A stretch of 64,000 bases of DNA from an uncultured Ferrovum sp. Lineage in GTDB: Bacteria > Pseudomonadota > Gammaproteobacteria > Burkholderiales > Ferrovaceae. Of this stretch, positions 13,721-22,084 are shown one piece after another. A program made the position numbers and the translations under genes. Each line of letters opens with the position of its first letter. Position 1 is the first letter of the stretch. Location: the NCBI GenBank assembly GCA_903863375.1, contig CAIPBT010000105.1:40885-104884 (forward strand), in the 5' to 3' direction. Below the pieces are notes generated by a model, which was given only the letters and a program-made list of their open reading frames with translations, was not told the origin of the DNA and searched no databases.

Positions 13721-14809
13721 ATGGAAATCACGCAAGCCACGGTGCAGGCCCTGTTGGGTGACCTGGTGGATGCCAACACCGGACGCACGTTTAACGCCGA
13801 CAAGGCAATCAGCTCGATCCGCATCCAGGGCGCCGATGTCGTTGTCGATGTGTCGTTGCGCTACCCGGCACGCCGCACGGCTCCACAGGTCAGCGAGCGC
13901 CTGCAGAAAGTGCTGGCCGGTTTGCCGGACATCGGTTCGGCACAGGTCAACGTCGGCTGGAAAGTGGTATCGCACACGGTGCAGGGCGGCCTCAAACCGC
14001 TGACCGGCATCCGCAACATCATTGCGGTGGCGTCTGGCAAGGGCGGGGTGGGCAAGTCGACCACCTCGGTCAACTTGGCCCTCGCGCTGCTCGACGAAGG
14101 GGCGCGGGTGGGTCTGCTGGACGCCGACATCTACGGTCCTTCGCAGCCTGCCATGCTGGGCATCCAGGAACGGCCGAGCAGTCTGGACGGCAAGACCATG
14201 GAGCCGATCATGGCGCATGGCCTGCAGACCATGAGCGTGGGCTTTCTGGTGTCGGACGACACGCCGATGGTCTGGCGGGGGCCCATGGTCACGCAGGCCC
14301 TGCAGCAGCTGCTGACGGAAACCCGCTGGCAGGATCTGGATTACCTGATCGTCGACATGCCGCCCGGTACCGGCGACATTCAGCTCACCCTGGCGCAGAA
14401 GGTGCCGGTCACCGGTGCGGTGATCGTCACCACGCCGCAGGACATTGCCCTGCTCGACGCCCGCAAGGGCCTGAAGATGTTCGAGAAGGTTGGCGTACCG
14501 ATCCTCGGCATCATCGAAAACATGAGCACCCACGTGTGCACGGCCTGCGGTCACGAAGAGCATATCTTTGGCAGCGGCGGAGGCGCGCGGATGTGTGCGG
14601 ATTACGGTGTCGACCTTCTCGGCGAACTGCCGCTTGACCTGCGCATCCGTGAACACACGGATGCGGGTGCGCCCACCGTGGCCGTCGACCCCCAGGGCAA
14701 GATCGCCGATGCGTACCGCACCATTGCCCGCAAGGTGGCAGTCAAGGTGGCGGAACGCGGCGAGGATCACAGCGCCAAGTTTCCGAAGATCGTCATCAAG
14801 AACGGCTGA
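13721..14809 (+). CDS. apbC: Mrp/ApbC iron-sulfur cluster carrier ATPase
   Basis: N-terminal MIP18-like domain, then [21 protein letters not shown]...[16 protein letters not shown]. Confidence 0.93.
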   Translation: MEITQATVQALLGDLVDANTGRTFNADKAISSIRIQGADVVVDVSLRYPARRTAPQVSERLQKVLAGLPDIGSAQVNVGWKVVSHTVQGGLKPLTGIRNIIAVASGKGGVGKSTTSVNLALALLDEGARVGLLDADIYGPSQPAMLGIQERPSSLDGKTMEPIMAHGLQTMSVGFLVSDDTPMVWRGPMVTQALQQLLTETRWQDLDYLIVDMPPGTGDIQLTLAQKVPVTGAVIVTTPQDIALLDARKGLKMFEKVGVPILGIIENMSTHVCTACGHEEHIFGSGGGARMCADYGVDLLGELPLDLRIREHTDAGAPTVAVDPQGKIADAYRTIARKVAVKVAERGEDHSAKFPKIVIKNG

Positions 14810-14817
14810 TCCCCGCC

Positions 14818-15426
14818 ATGGCAGGCGATGACGGCCGGCAGGGGGCGCCCGGCCAGGCGCGGCCGGTACCCGGCACCGGCACGGAGACGGATGGCGTGGT
14901 GATCCGCGCCGCCTCGCTCACCGAGGCGGGTGCTGTCGCGCGCATCTACATCGACTGCTGGCATTCCGGGTATCACGGCATCCTGCCGGCGGCCTTTGCC
15001 GAGCGGCTCGACCTGGCCGACCAGACCGAAATCTGGCACGCGGCCATCCGAACCCCGGGCAATGCCACGTTGGTGGCGGTCTCGGCGACTGGCGAGCTGG
15101 TCGGCTTTGTGTGTGGCGGCCCCGAGCGTTCGGGCAGCACCGCGTTTTTTGCCGAAATCTATGGTCTGTACGTGCTGCCGGAGCATCGTGAGCGGGCGGT
15201 TGGTCGCCGGCTGTTCCTGGGGTTTTGCCGCCAGCTCACGGCGATCGGTCTGCGCTCGCTGCTGGTGCGCGTCCTCGAGGCCAATCCGATCTGCGGGTTC
15301 TACGAACGGCTCGGAGCCAGCGAGCAGGAAAACCGGCTCGTCCGCGTGGCCGGCCGGTCGCTCAACGAAGTGGCGTATGGCTGGCGCGACATCTCGCCGG
15401 CCACCCGCAAAAGCGACCGCGCCTGA
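14818..15426 (+). CDS. GNAT-family N-acetyltransferase
   Basis: VIRAASLTEAGAVARIYIDCW...YGLYVLPEHRERAVGRRLFLGF...NPICGFYERLGA. Confidence 0.85.
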   Translation: MAGDDGRQGAPGQARPVPGTGTETDGVVIRAASLTEAGAVARIYIDCWHSGYHGILPAAFAERLDLADQTEIWHAAIRTPGNATLVAVSATGELVGFVCGGPERSGSTAFFAEIYGLYVLPEHRERAVGRRLFLGFCRQLTAIGLRSLLVRVLEANPICGFYERLGASEQENRLVRVAGRSLNEVAYGWRDISPATRKSDRA

Positions 15427-15486
15427 GGCCCGGTTGCACGGTTTCAGCCTTCATCCGTCCATTCCCCCTTAACGAGTATCCGGGAC

Positions 15487-16056
15487 ATGAGCATCAAATC
15501 CGACCGCTGGATCCGCCAGATGGCGCGGGAACACGGCATGATCGAGCCCTTCGAGGCCGATCAGGTCAAGCACGTGAACGGTCAGCGTGTGGTGTCCTTC
15601 GGCACGTCGAGCTACGGCTACGACATCCGCTGTTCCGACGAATTCAAGCTGTTCACCAACCTGAACTCGACGATTGTCGATCCAAAGAATTTCGACCCGA
15701 ATTCCTTCGTCGACGTGAAGAGTGACGTCTGCATCATCCCGCCCAACTCCTTTGCCCTGGCGCGCACGGTGGAGTACTTCCGCATTCCGCGCAACGTACT
15801 GACCATCTGCCTCGGCAAAAGCACGTACGCCCGTTGCGGCATCATCGTCAACGTCACACCGTTCGAGCCGGAATGGGAGGGCTTCGTCACGCTCGAATTC
15901 AGCAACACCACGCCGCTGCCCGCCAAGATCTATGCGAACGAGGGGGTAGCCCAGGTGCTGTTTTTTGAATCGGATGAGCCTTGCGAGGTCAGCTACGCCG
16001 ATCGTGGCGGCAAATATCAGGGCCAACGCGGCGTGACCCTGCCGCGCATGGGCTAA
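15487..16056 (+). CDS. dcd: dCTP deaminase
   Basis: [27 protein letters not shown]...[18 protein letters not shown]...[38 protein letters not shown]. Confidence 0.95.
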   Translation: MSIKSDRWIRQMAREHGMIEPFEADQVKHVNGQRVVSFGTSSYGYDIRCSDEFKLFTNLNSTIVDPKNFDPNSFVDVKSDVCIIPPNSFALARTVEYFRIPRNVLTICLGKSTYARCGIIVNVTPFEPEWEGFVTLEFSNTTPLPAKIYANEGVAQVLFFESDEPCEVSYADRGGKYQGQRGVTLPRMG

Positions 16057-16083
16057 GGGCGCTGCGGCAGGAGGGCCACCGCG

Positions 16084-16455
16084 ATGATCCTGCATCACCT
16101 GCACCTGAATGTGCGTGACCGCGCCCGTTCGGAGGCGTTTTACCAGCGATGGTTCGGGCTGCAGTTGGACCGCCGCACCGACGCCCTGAGTTTCCTGCTC
16201 GATACCCAGAATTTTCTGCTGGTGCTGAAACAGGACCCGGCGCCCGAGCCGCTGCCGGACTGGTTTCATTTTGGCTTTCCCCAGCCGGATGGGGAAACCG
16301 TCGCCGGCCGGTTCGCCGAGATGGTGGCGGCTGGGGTGCCGGTGGTGCAGCCTTATGTGGTGCAGGACAGCATCACTGCCTGCCGCCTGGCCGATCCCGA
16401 TGGTCACGTGTTCGAGCTGTATTGGCTCCCGCTCGGACACCGCTCGGCGGTATAG
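16084..16455 (+). CDS. VOC/glyoxalase-family protein
   Basis: MILHHLHLNVRDRARSEAFYQRWFGLQLDRR...DPDGHVFELYWLP. Confidence 0.85.
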   Translation: MILHHLHLNVRDRARSEAFYQRWFGLQLDRRTDALSFLLDTQNFLLVLKQDPAPEPLPDWFHFGFPQPDGETVAGRFAEMVAAGVPVVQPYVVQDSITACRLADPDGHVFELYWLPLGHRSAV

Positions 16456-16525
16456 TGAACGCTGGGTTGCCGGGCTGCTGCGCGGTGCGTCAGCGAGGTG
16501 ATCCAGGCGACAGGAGAAGCCTGCG

Positions 16526-16807
16526 ATGACTTCACACATAGAAGATTCGGAAGTGGCATTGCTGCGCCAGGAACTCGAGATGCTGATGCGGGAACGCGAT
16601 GCCCTGCTGCGCGTGGCCGGTGCGGCCGCCGGGTTCGTTGCCAATCTCGAGGAAGCGCGCCTGCCGCAGTTTTCCTACGAGGCAGCCGATTTGCTGGGCC
16701 ATGCCATCAACGGCCTGGCGGAAGAAACCCTGCAGGACGCGCTGCTGTCGGTGAACGCGGCCGTGGCTGTCGACGGCCCGGAACGACGTCAGCAGCCGCG
16801 CGCCTGA
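16526..16807 (+). CDS. Hypothetical protein
   Basis: 93 aa ORF with ATG start and acidic/coiled-coil-like composition. Confidence 0.5.
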   Translation: MTSHIEDSEVALLRQELEMLMRERDALLRVAGAAAGFVANLEEARLPQFSYEAADLLGHAINGLAEETLQDALLSVNAAVAVDGPERRQQPRA

Positions 16808-16841
16808 AGCACACCCTGCCGGCGCTGCTGGAGCTGTCGGT

Positions 16842-17852
16842 TCAGCGCAGCACCCGCTGGATCGCCACCACGCGGCCGGTCACGAGCAGGCTCTGGCCAT
16901 CCGCCGGGCCGGCCAGCGCGGCGCCTGCCGCACCCTGTTCGGGCACTGACCAACGGTAGTCGCCGGGCGGGTAAGTCACCGCTGGCGTCCGCGACAGCAG
17001 CAGTGACGGCCTTGGCACCCCGCCTGGCGACCCTCCGGGCCCCGCCTGAACCGGGTTGGCGCACCACCAGCCTTCGTCCAGTTGGGCAAGCGGATTGTCG
17101 CAACGGACGACGATCCGTCCATCCACGCTGCGCACCAGGCGGCGCACCAGCGGTTCGTGCGCGATGGCCTGACTCCGCCAGGCAGGGGCGGTCGGCTCCT
17201 GGTTCACCGCCTGCAGGCAGAAGATGCCGTCCCGCCACGGCAGGGGCGGAGCCTGTTGCAGCGCCACCCAGTCGCCGGGTTGCAGGGTGGGAGACATGCT
17301 GTCCCCGTCAATGCGATGCCAGTGGACTTCGCCTGGCGGCCCTCCGGGGGGTTGCGGCCCCGCCTCGCCCAACCGGCCAGGGTCCAACCGGCCAGGATCC
17401 AGCCCGCCAACGTGGGCAGCGCCGCCAATTCCGGCATCCCCGCCAACGTGGGCAGCGCCGGCCGCGTTGCCGGGCGCAACCGTGTGCAACGCATCTCCTT
17501 CTGACCCGCCAGCGGCGGCCTCGCGACCCTCAGCCCAGCCCGGGTAGCGGTCAATCGGGATCGCTCCGGCAGCCGGACCGCCCGCCGTGGCGGTCCGACC
17601 GGTCGCCGGGACGGCAAGCCGGCCAAACAGCAGCCAGTCGGCGCCACAACGCACGGTATCCATGATCTGGAGCAGCTTGTCGACGCTGGGATAGCTGTTG
17701 CCTTCGCACCAGTCGCGTGCGGCCACGGGGGATACCGAAAAAAGCCGCGCGATCGCGGTGAACCTGCCGCGTTGCTTGGGCGGAATGTCGAGGGCATCAA
17801 ATGCCTCATTCAGCCTGCGCGCAAAGCCAGCCTTGCCTTCCTGGACGTCCAT
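16842..17852 (-). CDS. CI/LexA-like (S24 family) transcriptional repressor with extended Gly/Ala/Pro-rich linker; SetR-like by context
   Basis: N-terminal HTH (RGRFTAIARLFSVSPVAARDWCEGNSYPSVDKLLQIMDTV); C-terminal S24 signature HWHRIDGDSMSPTLQPGDWVAL and VRRLVRSVDGRIVVRCDNP. Confidence 0.82.
   Translation of the reverse strand: MDVQEGKAGFARRLNEAFDALDIPPKQRGRFTAIARLFSVSPVAARDWCEGNSYPSVDKLLQIMDTVRCGADWLLFGRLAVPATGRTATAGGPAAGAIPIDRYPGWAEGREAAAGGSEGDALHTVAPGNAAGAAHVGGDAGIGGAAHVGGLDPGRLDPGRLGEAGPQPPGGPPGEVHWHRIDGDSMSPTLQPGDWVALQQAPPLPWRDGIFCLQAVNQEPTAPAWRSQAIAHEPLVRRLVRSVDGRIVVRCDNPLAQLDEGWWCANPVQAGPGGSPGGVPRPSLLLSRTPAVTYPPGDYRWSVPEQGAAGAALAGPADGQSLLVTGRVVAIQRVLR
17384..17470. repeat. Short direct repeats encoding the repressor linker
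   Basis: aaccggccagggtcc/aaccggccaggatcc, and cgccaacgtgggcagcgccg occurring twice; protein GAAHVGG...GGAAHVGGLDPGRLDPGRL. Confidence 0.75.
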
Positions 17853-17883
17853 GCGGACCTCTCTGGTCCCGGTGAAGAATTAA

Positions 17884-17922
17884 AAGTAAGTGAAACTTAT
17901 ATTTGTTCGCGATTTTTGGCAA
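17884..17922 (-). promoter_or_regulatory. Candidate repressor promoter overlapped by a palindromic operator
   Basis: Minus strand TTGCCA-15 bp-TATAAG (plus 17917-17922 and 17896-17901); perfect palindrome TAAGT-GAA-ACTTA at 17887-17899 overlaps the -10 box. Confidence 0.45.
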
Positions 17923-18019
17923 GTTTTCTGCCGCCCGCCAGACGTTAAAGCAGAAATTTACGCTCTTACTTGGTTTTTGCCCGCCAGTCATCCCCCGTTA
18001 GTCTATGACCTATGGCCAA

Positions 18020-18079
18020 TTGCCAAGCAATGCCTACGTAATAAAATAAGCAACGCCTATTTTTTTCTGGTCCAGGAGG
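18020..18079 (+). promoter_or_regulatory. Candidate sigma70 promoter and RBS for flhD-like gene
   Basis: TTGCCA (18020-18025), 16-bp spacer, TAAAAT (18042-18047), Shine-Dalgarno AGGAGG (18074-18079), ATG at 18088. Confidence 0.5.
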
Positions 18080-18087
18080 GTTGTGTC

Positions 18088-18402
18088 ATGCCAAGAATTG
18101 ATCCATCGATTGCTGAACTGAACCTGAATTTCCTGCATCTTGTCCGCGAATCCTTGCTGCGTAACCGTCTGCTGGCCCTGAGCGAATTCCAGCTCGAGGC
18201 GCGGACGGCTGACCGGCTGCTGGCCCTGTCGCACGACCAGTTGCGACGCCTGGCAGAGGCCCATGTCCTGCTGGTCGGCCTGCGCTGGCGTCGCGCGGCG
18301 GTCTGGACCTGCCTGACCGAATTCGCGTCGGGGCGCGCAAGCGCGCTGCCTCAGGCCCTGGTTGTCGCCGAAACGGAGGTGCAGGATGGCTACCAGGCGT
18401 GA
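18088..18402 (+). CDS. FlhD-like transcriptional activator subunit (SetD-like by context)
   Basis: MPRIDPSIAELNLNFLHLVRESLLRNRLLALSEFQLEARTADRLLALSHDQLRRLAEAHVLLVGLRW; FlhD-like length and helical pattern; immediately followed by FlhC-like gene. Confidence 0.75.
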   Translation: MPRIDPSIAELNLNFLHLVRESLLRNRLLALSEFQLEARTADRLLALSHDQLRRLAEAHVLLVGLRWRRAAVWTCLTEFASGRASALPQALVVAETEVQDGYQA

Positions 18403-18955
18403 GCTGAGCCAGGAAATCCAGCGTTATCGTCAGGCCGAGGCCCTGTTACGTCTGGGGCTGCGCGTGCCGGTGGTCTGCGAAATGACGCGGCTTTCGCACT
18501 GGTTCCTGCGCAAGCTGGCACTGGAAATCTCTGGCGAGGCGCCGGCCAAGGGGCAGGTGCCCAATTCCGAACTGTGGTATCTGCGCGGCCGCAACAATCT
18601 GCATGCCTCGTTGTTCCTGTCGCTTTACCGGCCGCTGCAGCAGGTCGCGGATGATGCGGTTGAGCCCGCCGAGATGCTGATCGTGGCCTTTCAGCGATAC
18701 CGCGAAATCATTGAGGCGGCGGGCCTGCCCGAGGTTCTCACACCCGACCGGGCCTGGTGGTTGCTCAAGTCGGTGCGCATCCCGAGTCTCAAGGCCATCG
18801 AGTGCCAGCAGTGCGGCGGGCGGTATCTGATGCATCAGGAAGATCTGCCCGGCCCCTATCGCTGCGTGTGCTGCCTGGCCCGGCCGTCGTTGCCGGATGC
18901 CGCGCTGGCCGATGCGAGCCGGCCGGATGCTGCCCGTTCCGTGTCCTTCCGGTGA
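18386..18955 (+). CDS. FlhC-like transcriptional activator subunit (SetC-like by context)
   Basis: RYRQAEALLRLGLRVPVVCEMTRLSHWFLRKLALEISGEAPAKGQVPNSELWYLRGRNNLHASLFLSLYR; Zn-ligand pattern CQQC...CVCC as in FlhC; overlaps the upstream gene. Confidence 0.85.
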   Translation: MATRRELSQEIQRYRQAEALLRLGLRVPVVCEMTRLSHWFLRKLALEISGEAPAKGQVPNSELWYLRGRNNLHASLFLSLYRPLQQVADDAVEPAEMLIVAFQRYREIIEAAGLPEVLTPDRAWWLLKSVRIPSLKAIECQQCGGRYLMHQEDLPGPYRCVCCLARPSLPDAALADASRPDAARSVSFR

Positions 18956-18961
18956 TCGGTC

Positions 18962-19846
18962 GTGCCATTCCGTCCCGCTCTGCTGCCATCGGTGCCATCG
19001 GTACCAACCGCCGGGTCTGCCAAGGCCGCAGCGACCGCGTCGCAACGGCTGTTGCTGGCACCCCTTCGGCCGACCGAGGTGGTGCTCGCAGGCCATCATG
19101 GCGCCCTACGGGCCTTGTTCCACGCCTTGGGAGAACCCATGCCCTGGTTCCGCCGCCACGCCATGCCGCTGGTGCAGCAATGGGAATCCTGGAGCGCGGA
19201 ACTGGCACCTTCTGGCGTGCCCCGGGTGGCAGCCCGGCGCTCTCCATCACCCGCGCTACCGGGTCCGGCGGGAGCGCTGCCGCTGCAACTGGATCACTTC
19301 CTGCAGCTGGCCGTGGTGGCGGCGCGGCAGGTTCCGGCCACCTCCGGTGATGCGCCCTGGCCGCGCCTGCGCGCCGCGCATCTCGCCGTGCTGGAGGCGC
19401 AATGGCGCGGTGTCGAGGCCGCCACCATCCAAAGTGCCGGTGCCTGTTGGTCCCCGACGCGCGGTTCGCTGCGCGGCTGGCGCCGGTGTCATCCTGGTCC
19501 GGCCCATCTGGTGCTGGAAGACGCAGCCCTGCGGGCAGACCCCTGGCGTCGCGCCAGTCAGACGCTGGCAGCGCGTGGTATCTGGCGGCCCGGACATTGC
19601 GACCGCTGGTTGCGTGAGACCGAGGGCTGGGCCCTGTTGTGGCCCTTGGCAGGACGCGATCTGCTGACCACCCTGGCCGCCGCTGACCTGCATCTGCCCG
19701 ATGTCGAGGCCGTCCGCCAGGGGCTTGCCCACTGGGGGCATCTGCGTCCTGGCCGGCATACCTGTCATGACTGGGTGCGGGCGGATGGCCGGGTGCTGCA
19801 GGGCCTGTCGGTTGCCAACAGCCTGCTGCCGGTGGAGCTGGACTGA
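18962..19846 (+). CDS. Protein of unknown function at head of T4SS-like operon
   Basis: 294 aa ORF with GTG start, 6 nt after flhC-like stop and 1 nt before the coupling-protein ATG; no motif recognised. Confidence 0.6.
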   Translation: MPFRPALLPSVPSVPTAGSAKAAATASQRLLLAPLRPTEVVLAGHHGALRALFHALGEPMPWFRRHAMPLVQQWESWSAELAPSGVPRVAARRSPSPALPGPAGALPLQLDHFLQLAVVAARQVPATSGDAPWPRLRAAHLAVLEAQWRGVEAATIQSAGACWSPTRGSLRGWRRCHPGPAHLVLEDAALRADPWRRASQTLAARGIWRPGHCDRWLRETEGWALLWPLAGRDLLTTLAAADLHLPDVEAVRQGLAHWGHLRPGRHTCHDWVRADGRVLQGLSVANSLLPVELD

Positions 19847-19847
19847 G

Positions 19848-21485
19848 ATGCCGGGCGGCGCATCGATTCCCTGGCCGGCGTTTGCCTGGGCCATCGGCCT
19901 GGTCTGGCTGGCCGGCCTGCCTGCCGTGCCGGTGGCCGCGCTGCTGGTCTGTCTGACCACAGAAATCCTGATCCACAGCCTGGGTGCCGCCGGCCGGTCG
20001 CACCGCTCCGACCGTCTGCCTTTCTCGGCCAGCGCCCTGGCCAGCCTGATGGCGCGCCGTCCGTCAGGGCAGGTACTGCTGGGACGGGGTGGACCCTGGC
20101 TGCCACACCACACGGCGGCCCTGCTGGCAGAAACCGCGCCTGTGGCGGGATTGCGGGAGGGCCCGGCACGTCAGCGCAGCGCCCCCTGGGTGGATTGCGC
20201 GGCAGGACTGATGGCCCGTCATGTGCTGGCGGTGGGTGCCCCGGGCAGCGGCAAGAGCAGCCTGCTGGTTCTGCTGGCCTGGCAGGCGCAACGGCGGGGC
20301 GAGGCGCTCCTGGTGCTCGATCCGAAGGGCTCGCGGATATTCTCTGCCCAGTTGGCGGCGGGTGCCCGCCAGGCGGGTGTGCCCTTCCTGGCCCTGCTGC
20401 CGGGTCAGCCCGGACAGTCGGTGACCTACGATCCCTTGCAGCATTGCGCCGATGCGGCTGCCGTGGCCAGCCGTCTGTGCGGCCTGCTCGGCGCAGGTCG
20501 TGAGGATCCGTTCCGTACGTTCTGCTGGGGCGCCCTCGCCACGCTCACCGAGGCCCTGCTGGTGCGCGGCTTGCCGGTCAGCATCGGGCTGCTGCACCAC
20601 CATCTCGCCGATGCCGGCAGCGCGCTGCTGCAGCAGCCGGCAACCACGGAAGACGACGTTGACCCGGCGCGCTGGTCGGCCGCACAGGCCGCGCTCATAC
20701 TGCTGGCAGGCCATGATCGCACCCACTATCGCAAGATGACGGCTGGCCTGCTGCCGCTGTTCACGCTGCTCGACAGCGGTCCAGTGGCCAGTGTGCTGCA
20801 GTCTGCCGCCGCACCTGCCCGGGCGGACATGGTCGCCGATCTGCAGGATGCGGTCCTGCGTCCGGCCCTGGATCTTGCCCATCTCGCCCGTCAGTCCATC
20901 ACGGTCTACGTCGGCCTCGACGCGTTGGCCAATCCGGTACTGGCGCGTGCCCTGGCCCATCTGCTGCTGGAAGACCTGGCTGCCCTCGCTGCGGTCCGGA
21001 TGACGCAGGCTGGCAGGGTGCCAAACCTGCACCTGGTGGTCGACGAGGCTGGCGAGATCGCGTGCGAACCCCTGCTGCAGCTGCTCGGCAAGGGCCGTGA
21101 GGCGAATCTCCAGATCCTGCTCGCCGTGCAGACCCTGGCCGATCTCGAGTGGCGCCTGGAAAGTCGTGCGGCCGCCCGCGTTGCGGAAGGCAATGCCGGG
21201 GCCTGGTTTCTGTTCCGGCAGCTGGATGCGGAAACCCGGCGCGCGTCGGAGGCCCGGCTCGGCTCCCTGCCGACGGCGCGGCCGACCGCCAGCAGCAGCT
21301 CCGCCAAAAGTGTCGGACCGCATGGTCTGCAGCGCGCGAACACCCAGGCGGCTTCGGTCACCCGCGAATATCTGCCGCGCGTGCCCGAGGCGGTTTTTGC
21401 ATCCCTCGCCGATCTGGAGTGTCTGGCCCAGCTGCCGGATGGCCAGTTGCTGCATCTGCGGCTGCCCCGGCCGGAGGTGCGGTGA
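19848..21485 (+). CDS. TraD/VirD4-type T4SS coupling ATPase
   Basis: N-terminal hydrophobic segments; Walker A HVLAVGAPGSGKSSLLVLLAWQ; LLVLDPKGSR; Walker B LHLVVDEAGEI; ILLAVQTLADLE; resembles SXT-type TraD. Confidence 0.85.
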   Translation: MPGGASIPWPAFAWAIGLVWLAGLPAVPVAALLVCLTTEILIHSLGAAGRSHRSDRLPFSASALASLMARRPSGQVLLGRGGPWLPHHTAALLAETAPVAGLREGPARQRSAPWVDCAAGLMARHVLAVGAPGSGKSSLLVLLAWQAQRRGEALLVLDPKGSRIFSAQLAAGARQAGVPFLALLPGQPGQSVTYDPLQHCADAAAVASRLCGLLGAGREDPFRTFCWGALATLTEALLVRGLPVSIGLLHHHLADAGSALLQQPATTEDDVDPARWSAAQAALILLAGHDRTHYRKMTAGLLPLFTLLDSGPVASVLQSAAAPARADMVADLQDAVLRPALDLAHLARQSITVYVGLDALANPVLARALAHLLLEDLAALAAVRMTQAGRVPNLHLVVDEAGEIACEPLLQLLGKGREANLQILLAVQTLADLEWRLESRAAARVAEGNAGAWFLFRQLDAETRRASEARLGSLPTARPTASSSSAKSVGPHGLQRANTQAASVTREYLPRVPEAVFASLADLECLAQLPDGQLLHLRLPRPEVR

Positions 21486-22084
21486 AGCGCGCCTGGGTCT
21501 GGCCGCGCCAGGTGGTGTGCTGGCTGGTGACAGGACTTGCGCCGGGGCTGTTCCTGCCGCACGCCAGCGCTTGGCATCGCGCCCTGGTCGCCGCCGGGCC
21601 AGAGCTGCAGGCAACACTCGGAGCGGCCCTGGCGGGGCTGGTCGGGCAAACCGCGAACGGGCTGCTGCGCGCCAGTGAATTGATCCTGCTCGATGGCGAC
21701 GGCCGGTACTGGCTGGTCCGCCTGCGTCCCTGGTTCGCGGATGCGTGGATCCAGGGCTGGCAGCTGGCGCCCCTGTACAGTTTTCTGCATCTGACCGCGC
21801 TGGGTCTTTGGTTGGGCCTGTTGCTGCCGTTGGCGTGGCTGGTGGGTCGCCGGCACGGGTCATCTGGTCTGCTTCCGACGCCAGCGCAGGGCGGCTGGAG
21901 TGCCCTGTACGGCACGCCCTGGTGGCAGCGCGCCATGCCGCTGCTGCCCCTGTTTACGCTGCTCTGGAGCCTGCAGGGCGGTGCCTGGGAATGGACGCCC
22001 CTGGTGGCTGCAGCGTGGCTGTATGCGGCCCGCTGGCTGTGGCAGGTTCCGGGCAGAGGGATGGGCGGCCATGGCAGGGGATGA
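21482..22084 (+). CDS. Integral membrane protein following the coupling ATPase (position like the DUF4400-type ICE membrane protein)
   Basis: Several hydrophobic helices; GTG start overlaps the upstream stop (GTGA). Confidence 0.6.
   Translation: MKRAWVWPRQVVCWLVTGLAPGLFLPHASAWHRALVAAGPELQATLGAALAGLVGQTANGLLRASELILLDGDGRYWLVRLRPWFADAWIQGWQLAPLYSFLHLTALGLWLGLLLPLAWLVGRRHGSSGLLPTPAQGGWSALYGTPWWQRAMPLLPLFTLLWSLQGGAWEWTPLVAAAWLYAARWLWQVPGRGMGGHGRG

Noticed and set aside
18088-18955. Housekeeping flagellar master regulator flhDC
   Set aside because: No flagellar or chemotaxis genes in the window; the pair is flanked by an S24 repressor and a T4SS-like operon. Not excluded, so listed as the refuting test.
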